Of a stretch of DNA of 29,634 bases, positions 1 through 10,455 are shown in pieces (positions within the stretch are counted from its first letter, which is position 1; each line of letters begins with the position of its first letter). The stretch comes from Parachlorella kessleri (taxonomy: Eukaryota; Chlorophyta; Trebouxiophyceae; Chlorellales; Chlorellaceae), in contig BBXU01000656.1 in the NCBI GenBank assembly GCA_001598975.1, positions 1-29,634 of the forward strand. The letters are read 5' to 3'. The notes below the pieces were generated by a model. It was not told the origin of the DNA. It made no database searches and was given only the letters and a program-made list of their open reading frames with translations. Made by a program: the position numbers and the translations under genes.

Positions 1-3000
1 CCGTGCTGAACACACAAGACTGTGAGTGCAACCCGTCGGTGCGGCTGTGACGTGGAGTCATGTTAGTGTCATTGCGCACACTGCGCTGCAACATGGGGGA
101 CACCATAGGCCTCAGCCGGCCCTTGGAGCATTGCATGTTGCAGATAACTTCCCAGAGCAACAGTCCCCACCAAGCCCCGCTTGGCACCCACGTTATTGCT
201 GTCCCAGGATGGCAGGCCCCCGGTGGGGGAGTCTAGCAGGATGGCATAGGAGGCAGCCGCCTGGTTGGCACCCCTGCCTGAGATGGTGCCCCCCACGATG
301 TGGTTCCCCTGGAAGATGCAGTTGAGGCCACAGCCGGGAGCAGCACGGAAGGCAATGCCTGCGGGGGGCACAGGGGGTGCAAGGGAGGGAGGGAGTGGTT
401 TGGGTGGAAGCCTGCCTGGCAGTTTAGATGGGATTTATGGGTCAGGGACTCAGAGGCGCCATGTACTATCCAACTGCTCCTAGGGAGGCCAGGATGCCAA
501 GCCCTGTGAAGACGCCAACAGATAGCTACCATTGCTGCCCGCTCCTGACCTTAGTGTGTTACAGCCATACTGGCAGCCCATGTCTGGCAGGCCTTGCAAC
601 ACTCACCCACTTGGCTGTTGACTATCTTGTCGAACCACACAGTGTTATCCAACACTTGGTTGCTGCCCGGGTGCCTGAAGCGGATGGCATCTCCACAGTT
701 GGCCAGCGTCTGCAGCAGCATGCAGGCCAGCAGTATAACCAAGGGCTGCCTGTGGCCGCCGAATGGCCTCAAAGATATTTCGCACGTGTGGATAACGCAT
801 GCAGCCCTCAATGCATGATGTCCGCCGCCCAGAAGATTGAAAAGCGGGCGCATGTTTTGGAGCCAGTAGAGAGGGGTGCAGCCAGTCCCCCTCAGAACGT
901 CTGCACTGGCTGCACAGCCAGCAACAGGCATCTCAACCCTCACCACCCTCACTCGAAAGTGCAGCGCGGCGACTGACAGGCCCTCCAGCTCAGCACAGTA
1001 GTCCCGGAAGCCGTCCAGGTGGGGCAGCACAGCCCTCACGCCCATGTCTGCAGGCAGGCAGGCAGGCAAGTGCAGGTTGTAACAAACACAGGAGAGGTCA
1101 GCGGCTAGGCTTGCTTGCTTGGGGTTGCTGCTTGGTATACTTCCCGCAAGCGCTGCAAGAGGAAGGAAGAAGGCGGGGGGTAGGAGGGGGAGAAGGGGGA
1201 GGGGGGGGGGGGGGGCAGCGGCGCCTGTAAATGAATGCCCAAGGAAGCCCAATGCAGGGGGTTTGAGCCGGAAGGGGGTGCCCCGCGCACGTCTGCTGGG
1301 CCCGCATGCCCCGACAACAACACATTATGCCAACAAGCACCCAAGAGCCGCGCTGCAGCACCCACTTCCGGTGGTGAACCTGATGCCCCTGGTGTTGCCG
1401 CCAATCGCCACGAATCTGGCGCTGTCCTCCGCCATTATGGCCACGCCAGGCGCAAACAGGAGCTGCCGCGCGGGGCCGATGCCGTAGCTGCCTCTCAGGT
1501 ACAGCATCACAGCGCCTGCAGGAGGCGCATGGGCCGGTCACCCGCCAGCAAGGAAGTCACTGGTGGTGGCACACCCTCATGGCTGCACGGGGCAGCTACT
1601 GCTTGGCCGGGCTGAGGCTGCACTCAGGGGCTGCGCAGTTGTGCATAGGGCTAGGCATGGCCAAGTAAAACATAAGAACGTCTGCAGGTATTACAACTAG
1701 GACAATGAGTGATGTTGCCGTTACTGCACTGCACTGTGCTGGCTCAGGCTCTCCACTGGTAGTCTGCCCGACGGGTGGGTCGCCCGAGGGGCAGGCAGCA
1801 GTCCAAGCGTGCCGCCCAGCACCCAGCAACCGCCCAAGCAACTTGCTCAGTCTCAGCATGCGCCTGCTGGCAAGCCTGGGTACGCCTCGCAGTACGCGGG
1901 TGTACAGCCTCTGCATAGCCCGGGCGCCCTCACCTGTGAGTGCTGCCTCGTATGCGCGCTGGATGGCCTCGCTGTCATCAGCTCTGCCGTCGGCCTTAGC
2001 CCCCCACCTGCATACATGGATGCATGTACCGGGGGTGTACCGCGAGATGTACATGCTTTGCAAGTTGTGTACTTGCTGTACCACCAAGCGGTGCTGCGGG
2101 CTTGCTGTAGGTCTGTGGGAGGCAGCAAGGGCAGTGAGTCCTGCCCTCCTCGGATGTCTTGCAAAGCTAGTCTATGCCACTAAAGGCACCAGGGGGTGGG
2201 GTGGGATGAGCAAGCACGTGCTTTGTCCAGTGGAAGCAGTTGCCGTAACTCACCACTCTGGCACCGCGAACTTGACACCGCTTATCCCACCAGTAGCAGC
2301 GCTCGCAAACGCCACTTTCCCGGGGCCTGCACAGCGCATAGCATGGTCAGCTCAAAGCCCCTGTTGATCGATGCAATCAACCTCCCCCTTATGCGTACAC
2401 TGAATCTCACAACCCTGACCGCGGCTCAAAGTAACCATTGGTGTAGAAGGTAGCCAATGACAATTCTTGAAAGGTTTCCATGCTTGAACACAGGTACGGC
2501 AATATGCAGCACCCTTTCCATTCATCCAGCTTCTACTTGCATTCTGGGCCAGCTACTTAACCATGCCTACTTCTGTAAGCAGTCTACGGCTCGTCAACAG
2601 CTGAGTGTGACCTGGACAGACACAACCCACCCTCACCTCGAAAGAACTCCGAGTAAGGATGCTGTGGCTGCATAACCCAGACCGAAGGGCATGTGGTCAC
2701 TTAGTCGAGGACAGTTGTGAGCAAGTTTGAAAGCAGAGCAGCATCCCTGCTGCCTTCTGACCTTCCAAACCAATCCAAGTGTTTGCATGACTGCGGCTCT
2801 ACACTGATGTTACCTTCCAACCCCTACCTGGTTGTAGAGTGTCAAAGTGATGCCGTCCGCAACCTGCATGGCACGCAAATGCTGCCCCAGTCAGCCAGAC
2901 GTCAGGATGAATGCAAAGGTAGGCTGCGGCTGTAAACACCACCTGCCTGGCCAGCACAACCTGGCCAGTGAGCCGCATATGTTCGTGAACGAAGCCTATA

Positions 3001-3470
3001 ACTTGACCATGGCTGCCCTACCTGTACTCTCCACATGCCAGCTCCAGTTAGCCACTCAGCCCTAGTTGTGCCCAGACTTCAACACCGCTTTGGTGATTCG
3101 CTTGTTTGTTGCCCATCAGAGTTAAACATCGACTGCGCTATCCCCTTAAGCTCAACCAGTTCAACCACTTGCTTGGCGAGCGATCACAACATCCCGCCTC
3201 CTAGCCCTTGCCCACCTGGAAGACTGCACCCTTGGCCGCTGAAACTGGCTTCCTTAGCGTGATGCTTCGCCCGATCTTGTATACGCCTGCCACCATGAAG
3301 ATTGTGCCCGCACTTGGATCATTTTCCACCCCGAGGAAGCCTGAGTCGTCGTTGCCACCGCTAGGTACAACACGCTCTGGGCTACTGCCGCACTGCTGTG
3401 GCAGCACGGGGCGGGCATGCAGCAGCAGGAGAACGGAGTATAGAAGAAGCACCCCTGCTCGGAGTGTCAT
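1..3470 (-). CDS. Secreted right-handed beta-helix (pectin-lyase fold) protein, 3' end missing
   Basis: Exons, 5' to 3': 3216-3470, 2828-2863, 2637-2667, 2254-2326, 1934-2007, 1366-1515, 953-1047, 607-709, 192-358 and 1-85 (runs off the left edge). All junctions are GT-AG and keep frame, giving about 356 residues. Residues 1-25 form a signal peptide (MTLRAG then a Leu-rich core, RPVLPQQ). Residues 130-139 read PEWWGAKADG, followed by RADDSEAIQRA: the entry motif of pectate-lyase-3-like beta-helix proteins. After it come short strand-turn repeats such as NCGDAIRF, NQVLDNTVWF and NCIFQGNHIVGGTISG. Known of the family: they bind or cleave polysaccharides, or serve as structural wall proteins. 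Inferred: secreted or wall-associated; the substrate is unknown and catalytic residues cannot be assigned. The start at 3470 is the first ATG before the signal peptide; the frame is open upstream but has no other ATG. The 31-nt and 36-nt exons are easy for gene finders to miss. Confidence 0.82.
1050..1069 (-). repeat. TGCC tetranucleotide repeat forming a 3' splice site (beta-helix gene)
   Basis: On the minus strand repeated TGCC units run directly into the CTGCAG acceptor of exon 953-1047, serving as the polypyrimidine tract. Confidence 0.75.
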
Positions 3471-4338
3471 CCTTGCGCACCGGCCGGCCGCGCCCAACTC
3501 AAGAGGCGTCCCTCATCCATCAATACTACCGCCTCGCCGCTGCTGAGGAAGTCAATACCTGTTAGTTCCCCCATACCAGTACAGGTCTGGACCAGGACTG
3601 CTGGCAACTACAGTTGCTGGCATATTCCGACCACACACGCACAGCCTCAACTTGTAAAAAGCACATTTTGATCAAGCATACTCTACTGCCTTGCAAGGTC
3701 AGGGCACGAAAATCTGCGCGTGCGGTGGAGCGCCAGGCCACGTCAGGAGGCGCTGTTCTTGACTTTCCTAGGCTGGAACAACTTCAGTTCACGTGCACCC
3801 TGTTGATCTTGCAAAGGTTGCGCGACTTTTAACAAACTTCTGAAATTACATGGTCGTTCTCAGTGGTAGGATGCAGCACTCCACCCTTGAGGGTGGTGCG
3901 CCTCGCTCATGGTGCAGGAAGCCTATCTTCAACTACTCACATGGGCGGCCTGGCAATCTGGCGTGGCAGTGACTGTGGCAAAGCTGGGCGCCACAAAAGA
4001 GATGGCAGCACCTAAGCTCAACGCCCGCAAGACAAGAAATTTCAAGGACAAGGCTTGCTGTAGCAAAGGTGGCTCGGGGGAGGAAGACAGCGTGTGAATG
4101 TTCAGAAGAGCAGGGAGGGTGGTAGCACAACCCGTACTGACTAGGACGAACAGCAAGCGGAAGTAGCATACCGAGTACCAGCAGAAGTAGGTGCGGCTAT
4201 TTTGAAACGAGCTGAGGACAAGCCACCTGCACAACCCCGACAGCCTGCAGGTGATTTGCAAACCAGTGACTCCCCGCAGTCCAGAGCGTGCAGGGAATCA
4301 TGCACCCTACTGCCAGAAGCAGAGAACCGCTGCCGCCT
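3471..4338. other. Intergenic region between beta-helix gene start and trigger factor stop
   Basis: Both neighbours are on the minus strand, so this holds the trigger factor 3' UTR on the right and the beta-helix promoter and 5' UTR on the left. The short open frames here show no family signature and none has convincing splice partners. The only recognisable signal is the TGTAA element at 3846-3850. Confidence 0.6.
3846..3850 (-). terminator. Putative TGTAA polyadenylation signal of trigger factor
   Basis: The plus strand reads TTACA, which is TGTAA on the minus strand, about 490 nt after the trigger factor stop. TGTAA is the usual chlorophyte poly(A) signal, and long 3' UTRs are normal there. 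A five-base match alone is weak evidence. Confidence 0.45.
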
Positions 4339-7300
4339 TCAAGCTTGCTTGCTGGCAGGCCCCGCGTAGGGCAGGACGTTGATCTGAGCGTTCTCGAGAA
4401 GCCAGTCCATGGCCTTGCGGCCCTGCAGGGTCCACAAACACGCCCCTTCTGTTAGTGCCATGTCAGCATCTGGCAGCACCAAGCTCGCCATTGCGGGCCT
4501 CACCCACTCGAAGAAGAAGAAGGGGAGAAGACGATCCCCTCAAGGGGAGGGGGGTCTGAGGGATTGTTTAGCAGGCAAGGGAACCTCACCAACACATGGA
4601 CAGTGGGTGAACAGGTACTGTAACTAACGCAAAATCGGCCCCAAGCGCCCCAGCGCAGTCCAAAGGCGAGCAGGAACCCCGCCTTATGCCACCCCACCAG
4701 GTTCTATGCGGCAAACCCCTCACTTCTATCTGCTGCTGCACTTGCTCCATAAGCCGCTCCTTGTCATATTCCTGCCCAAACCGCTCAAACCCGGCAACAG
4801 CATCTTGAAATTCCGCCTGCGCGCATTCGCAGCACCAGCAGCTCTCAATACAAGGACCTCAGCACTGTGAGTTCAGCTGCTGCCTCCACCTCAGCCTGGT
4901 CTCCCAGGGCAGGGCCTTTCCGGCAGCCCACGGGAAGAAGGCACGACTGCAAGCCACGGTGCTGATGGTGCCCTACGAACCCCACCATCAGGCCAGCCAC
5001 ACAGCTATCCTCCTGCAGACACAACCTGCACCGCTTTCCATGCAACCAGCAAACCCCAGCGCAGCACGAAGCAGCCATCCACAAGCACCCCAAGCAAACA
5101 CAGCATGTCTCTAGATTCACTCCTCCATCCGCTCACGTCCCGGCACAAGGCAGCCACCCACAGCACCCCCAGCCACCCCAGGCGCGCACAGCAGGCCTTA
5201 ACAGACCCCCAACCCCCCATTTTCCCCAGGTGCTTGCCAACCCCTGCGGCCCCCCTTGCCTGGATCTCCGCCAGCGTGGCCGTCAGCTTCTCCTCCCGGA
5301 TGATCTCCTGGAACCCAAACAGGCCCCGCTGCTGCCGCTCCAAGTCCTCGCGGTGGTTCTTGATGTAGTCGGTCAGCTGCAGCAGCGGGGCGAGCACGGA
5401 AAGGGGGTGGGGCCAGGGTACATAGCCACCAAGGAAAAGGAAGCCAAATGGAGGAATGGCCGCTTGGGGTATGCGGGCACGTCCCCTTCAGCTGAGCTTG
5501 GGCAGCACCACATGCCGGGTCACATACTAGGAGGGGTGAGGCCTCGCCCGGCCCCCGCCCCCTAACACCAGCGCGCCGGCCAAGCAAACGAGCCGCACAC
5601 AAACCCACATATTCGTGTCTGCTCACCCACAGGCACACCCTCAACGAGTTGAAAAAGGTGTGACTACTAATCCCTATCCCTATCCCCCTCCCCTGCCCCC
5701 TCCCCTCCCCTCCCCCCCAACACACACACGCACACATTTCCAACACGAATGCTGCGCTGGCAAACCAGCAGCCACCCCCACATGAGGAGATGTTCACTTG
5801 TCAAAAAGTCTGCCCCTCTTGACAAGACCCCCCCCCCCCCAATCACCACCACACCTACCACACCACACCACATGCACACAGCAAGCGCCCGCCCACCCCC
5901 CCACCCACCAGCTGCTCGCTGGCCAGCTGCTTGACGACCTCGTAGGACAGCTGGCCCGCCGCCAGCGCCTCCTGCAGCTTGGCCGTGTACTGCTGCTGCC
6001 CCAGCCGGTTCACAATGGAGTCGGGCACGGGGCAGTCCACCGCGTCGGCCACTGCAGGCAGGCAGGCAGGCGCAGCAGGCTCAGCGCGGCGCTCGTGATT
6101 GGCAAGCAGGTTTAGCGAGAGCCGTGCCGGAACTTGCAGTTCACCGCGGCATTGCATAGCTCAAAGGCAGGGCCAGCCACCCACCCGCGCGTCCATGGGG
6201 CACGCCCCCGGCAGTAGTGCCCGATGTGCTGTCACAGCGGTTGACGCTGCTGCGCTTGCTCCCAGCAGCTGCCCATCAGCAAGCTCAAGTCCAGTTGATT
6301 TCGCCCTCAGGAGGCACACTCACCCGCCTCCAGCAGCGCGTCCTCGATGGCCTTGTGCGTCTTGCTGTCCGTGTCCTTGCGCTGCGCCTCCAGCAGCTGC
6401 TGGTGCAGCCCCGCCAGGCCGCCGCAGCCGGGAGCCACGCCCTCCGCCCACGCGTCGTCCATCTGCACCACCGCCGCCCCACGCAGCCAGGGAGCAGGAG
6501 AGCGAGTCAGCTACTACACCTTTAGGGGCCCTGCCTTGCCAGGACTACTGCGAGCGCCCTGTCAGCACTTTCTACGCCCTACCCCACCCCCCTGCCTACC
6601 TACCAACCACACAGGAAGCACCACCAAGAATGGGGAGAAAGGGCACACAAGCTAGCCTGCGGCAGATCACAACCTAACGTTTGTCCATACAGTTTCACGC
6701 CCCCCCGCAGCTGCCGACCCCTCCCACCTCCAGTGGTTGAGGCGCCACCCCCAAAAAGGGCGGCCAGCCAAGCGCACCTGTGGCAGGTCCAACTCAAACA
6801 GCTCCTTCAGCGTGACTGCTCCCAGCACGTCTCGCCCCCGTAGGCTGGCCGGCTGGAGGTCGGCTCGGTCGGGCATGGATAGCTGCTTCTTGTGCGACTC
6901 GCCCACCGCCCACCCTTCGATCAGGCCAACCACACCTGCAGCGGGAGAATTGAGGACACATTAGTTGAACTGAGGTGAGATGAGATGGGGAATGGGGGCA
7001 GGTGGGCCTCTATCAAAGGCAGACTTGGTTGGCCTGCTGCTTGTGTACGCAGTGTGCCACATCTTCCTGCCCTGCAGGTTTGCGCTGGCGTGTGAGTGTG
7101 CCATGCACCACTGCTGGGCACTTTCTGGATCCAGGCATACCCTGCCGGACATGCAACTCAGGAGACGCGCTCCACCCCTTCTTCCCACCAAGTTCTAGCA
7201 GCCACGCAGCGCTCCGAACTGTCCAAACAGGCCATTCGACTGTGACCCAGATTAGAAGCGCTCCCTACTGCGTCTGCGCCCGTCAGCAAGAAGCTCAACC

Positions 7301-10300
7301 CACCCAACCGCCTGTGCCTGTCCGCCCCCACCTGGGAGGAACGAGTCATCCGCGGTGGCGGTATCCAGGCGGAAGCCCTCCCTCATGCCCCCCACCAGCG
7401 ACTCGCCGCTCTCGGGGTCCAGAATGTCAATGTTCACAATCGCAATGTCGCCGCGCTGCAGAAATGGCAGGCAGGCAGGCAGGCAGGCCTTCAGGGACCC
7501 GGCATGTCTGCTGCATCTTTTGCACGTGAGGCCGCCGCAGCCATACACGCCCAAGCAGTGGGTCGGCTTCAGGTCCCCCTGTGCCTCCCCCCAGCCGTAG
7601 GCCAGCTGGCACAGCATGGCCGAGCAGGTCCGCCGGCAGCGTGCGACCCGCTATCAGCCATACGTGTGCATAACCGTTTCTCCCTGCATTCGCTCAATCC
7701 ATAGAGAGTCTCCCTTGCCCTACCAGCAACCTGCCACTCCCCAACATCGCAAGAGCACACCCTCGTCCTCCTGCTGCCTTCTCCCAGGACGGACCTCACC
7801 CCCCGCCCCGCCCACCTGCAGCCCCCGCCCCGCCACCACCCGCATGGGGGCTCCCTCCTTCCTCAGAGCCTGCAGCTTGGCCTGCGCGGCCGCCTCGTCA
7901 CTGTCATCGTCGCCGGCAGCAGCCACATCCACCTGGACACAGTAGAGTATAATAAGGTTAATAATAATGAAAAAATAAATACGTCCAGGTCCACCTGGAG
8001 AGGGCACGGGAATGTTAGCACAGCCGGGGGGGGGGGGGGGGTCGGGGCGTCAGCCTGTGGCGGCCATTTCTGGTGGAGCCAGGGGCAGCGTGGAGGGGTG
8101 ACAAAGGGTGGGTCCGAGGGTAGCGAGGGCAAGCCACCCTTGCCTGGATCCCACTCAGCGCCATATGTCTTATCCACAGGGGTCGCTACGCATGTTCAGG
8201 TGCACAACTGAACAGGGGAGGGTGGGTCGGGGCGCACCCACTCAAGATTTTGTAGCCAGAGCCACGCTTGCCACGCCTTGCTTGTTGTGCTGGCGGCTGC
8301 CAGCTCCTGGTGACTCATCATCAACCCCCTGTAGGGGCACCTCCAGCGAAGCTGGTCCAGCGCATGCACAGCTACCATAGTTCCTGTCAGTACAGTCATG
8401 TGCCCATCCGGGCCGCCTGGCCGCTCTGACTCACCACCAGCTCCCTGTAGGGTCGCTTCCAGCTGGGCTGCGGCATGACATCCACTGACACCGAGTAGCA
8501 GAAGTCGGCCTGGGGGGTGAATCCCTTGACCAGGGTGGCACCGTCCTGATCAATGGAATCAGATTCCTCGATGATGCGGTCATTGTACGGCTGCAGCGCC
8601 TGCACGCGCCACACACAGGGCCCAAGGATGAGTCACGACACCAGCTGGGGCAGAGCCATCCAACCATAGCATCAAACCTGCTGACCAGCCTGCACAGCTG
8701 CAGCAGGGGGCCAGGGCACACGCACAAGGCTTGGCAAGGGCGGTACCTGCTGCACTCACTAAGTACACTTCCCAGGCTGCTCATCCCTGATGCTGCCAGG
8801 GTCCCTGCTGTCATCCAACTCATCGGCCTAGGCGCCCGCCAGCTTGTGAGGCCAGGAAGCAAGCCCCCAACAAGGGCCTAAGGCTCCCAAGTGCGCAACC
8901 ACGGCTGCCGTCGCTGCCATTCAAAGTCACAGGCCAGCGGCTGAACACCCCAGGAAGCACGGCCCCACGCTGCCTGCCATGCTGAGCCTGCCAAGCCATG
9001 CACGCGGTGCTCTGCACATGCCTGCTTCATGGTTGCTTCCAGCAGGGTGGCCACCACCGTGTTGTTGAAGCGCTGCTGGCCGCCCACCTCCGCCACCACG
9101 CTGGCATCTGGGGCCTGCAGGCAGGCAGGCACGCCGGGCGGGCGGTACGTCGTCAATGGGTGGAGTGGTGGCATGGAGCAGGCTCCCTCGGAACCAAAGC
9201 TTGTAGGTAGGCTGGCATCAAGGCCAACTAGTGCAGGCGTCGTAAACATGGGATCAAGCAATAGCAACATGTTGGGGCGGTGCGGTCTTGCCTCCTTCCC
9301 CTCCTCGACACTTCCTGAGCCTACCACCATTTCAAATCACCTCCCCTTTCCTGCCCCATGGCCTGGCGGCAAATTCCTTTCAGTCACCTGAGACGCGTGA
9401 CTCAGGTACCCTGGACACCCGCATGGTCCTGCGTAACGAACGACCTGACAGCACCCCTCCCCCTCATGCTAGACATTGGGGTACCAGCCCCGCTCCTGCC
9501 TCAAATCCCCACGCAGACCCCAAACCTTGCAATGTTGGTCCGCAGTCTGGTGCTATCAGCCATCACTCGAACCAATTCATTCGCGACAGGAATTCATGGC
9601 CCTCACCTTGCCCTTGCGGAACCCCTGTACCCGGACTTCCTTGCGGTACTGGTCCATGGTCTGGCGGTACACGCCCGCCACCTGCTGCGCCGGCACCGTC
9701 ACATGCAGCCGCAGCCGGCAGGGCCCCACCTGCTCCTCACGGACTGCCACCTGCTAGCAATGGAAAAGCTGGCTGCTGATTAAATGGGGTTTACAGTTGA
9801 GCAGGTCAGGGTTGCTGAGGGAAAACTTATGTTGGTAGCCGCAACGCGTCAGGCGCAAGTACCAAGGTGAGCGTGCTGAGTGATCGTTGTGTACCTTTGG
9901 CCAGCAGTGGTTGAAGGGCCACAGAATGAGGTTCTCAATATTGGGAATGCTTGGACGTGTAGACAGAGGAATAGAAAGCCTAAGCTGCTGCGATGTATTC
10001 CAAAGGACAGCTAGCAGGCTGGTTATCACTGATCGCACCTGCTGGGAAGAGGGTGCAGCGGACTGGGCAGCGCAGCTCGGCAAAACTGCACGCCGCCGGA
10101 GTGTTGAGGTTGTATTGTCCGCTGAGAATGGGCGTAGCACCTGCAACAAGCAGCAAATAGTGAGGCAACGGTTCCCAGGTATGACCTGGTAGGAGTTGCA
10201 GTCGTTACAAAGGCGAATTACTGGAGCTGCCTAGTACCAAGATGCAACAACTGTAGCATTAAGTGAAGAGGGATGCGCCACAGGTATGACCAGAGAGGTC

Positions 10301-10455
10301 ATGGTCTGGCTCCTTCTACCTACCCGGCAGGTTTCCGTCACGCTGGGAGCAGGGCGTGCAGCCTGGGGTGCCCTGGAATGCCTAGGCAGGGAGGTATGAG
10401 TCGGAGCTGCGCAAGGCGCCCTTGAGTTGTTCAACACATGCATGTTGCCCGACAT
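4339..10455 (-). CDS. tig: Trigger factor, chloroplast-targeted ribosome-associated chaperone / PPIase
   Basis: Exons, 5' to 3': 10324-10455, 10039-10140, 9607-9750, 9022-9114, 8435-8599, 7816-7932, 7332-7455, 6778-6935, 6324-6462, 5909-6051, 5260-5376, 4724-4816 and 4339-4422 (TGA). The spliced CDS is 1611 nt, 536 aa, about the length of plant plastid trigger factors. Residues 1 to about 78 are Ser/Ala/Arg-rich without acidic clusters, a plastid transit peptide. The ribosome-binding domain follows, with the signature GFRKGK at 121-126 and a TVVATLLEATMKQ helix. The FKBP-like domain runs from about 252 (RGDIAIVNIDILD) through LPGVVGLIEGWAVGE. The helical C-terminal domain includes QEYDKERLMEQV and ends AMDWLLENAQINVLP, the classic trigger-factor tail. 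Known role: binds nascent chains at the (plastid) ribosome exit. Start: ATG at 10455, but the in-frame ATG at 10443 has a better AACATG context, giving 532 aa. Two introns appear to use GC donors. It is divergent from the small membrane protein gene at 11138. Confidence 0.93.
5258..5259 (-). other. GC splice donor, trigger factor intron 4817-5259
   Basis: The junction reads CAG|GCAAGG with acceptor AG at 4817-4818, joining ...LAEIQ to AEFQDAV in phase 0, as expected from trigger factor alignments. A weak in-phase GT (GGG|GTTGGC) lies 18 bases further and would add six residues; I prefer the GC site. Confidence 0.65.
5672..5732 (-). repeat. G-run tract with adjacent CA/TG repeat in a trigger factor intron
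   Basis: The plus strand has successive C runs (CCCTATCCCTAT, then CCCC-spaced runs to 5718) followed by a CA repeat. On the transcribed minus-sense RNA these are many G runs of three to seven separated by one to three bases, enough for a G-quadruplex. It lies within intron 5377-5908. Confidence 0.6.
6054..6071 (-). repeat. TGCC tetranucleotide repeat forming a 3' splice site (trigger factor)
   Basis: Repeated TGCC units abut the CAG acceptor of exon 5909-6051 on the minus strand. Confidence 0.75.
7467..7489 (-). repeat. TGCC tetranucleotide repeat just upstream of a 3' splice site (trigger factor)
   Basis: About five TGCC units end ten bases before the acceptor of exon 7332-7455 (minus strand); the acceptor itself is a short TTTCTGCAG. 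Confidence 0.7.
8026..8041. repeat. Poly-G/C homopolymer, 16 bp
   Basis: Uninterrupted G run on the plus strand inside trigger factor intron 7933-8434. Similar runs of 13-18 lie at 5828-5840, 27897-27910 and 29580-29597, and a shorter one at about 1201-1215. All are in introns of minus-strand genes; the exact length may be a sequencing artefact. Confidence 0.8.
8311..8354 (-). pseudogene. Decayed copy of a trigger factor exon 3' end inside the adjacent intron
   Basis: This 44-base stretch matches 8427-8470, the 3' end and splice donor of the trigger factor exon 8435-8599, at about 34 of 44 positions without gaps. On the minus strand the real exon reads WKRPYRELV then GTGAGT; the copy reads WRCPYRGLM then ATGAGT, so the donor GT is AT. 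The copy lies 116 bases downstream in the same intron (7933-8434). It looks like a small tandem duplication that decayed; use as an exon is unlikely without a donor. Confidence 0.6.
9020..9021 (-). other. GC splice donor, trigger factor intron 8600-9021
   Basis: CAG|GCATGT joins ATMKQ to ALQPYND in phase 0. The only close in-phase GT is a poor CGC|GTGCAT 18 bases on. Confidence 0.6.
9117..9131 (-). repeat. TGCC tetranucleotide repeat forming a 3' splice site (trigger factor)
   Basis: TGCC units run into the CTGCAG acceptor of exon 9022-9114 on the minus strand. Confidence 0.7.
9750..9755 (-). other. NAGNAG tandem acceptor at trigger factor exon 3
   Basis: The minus strand reads TAGCAG just before GTGGCAGTC. 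Using TAG adds one Gln (codon 9753-9751) before VAVREE; using CAG does not. Both keep frame at the transit peptide / ribosome-binding domain border. Confidence 0.6.

Noticed and set aside
5672..5688. Interstitial telomere repeat
   Set aside because: Only two imperfect CCCTAT units are present before the tract becomes plain C runs.
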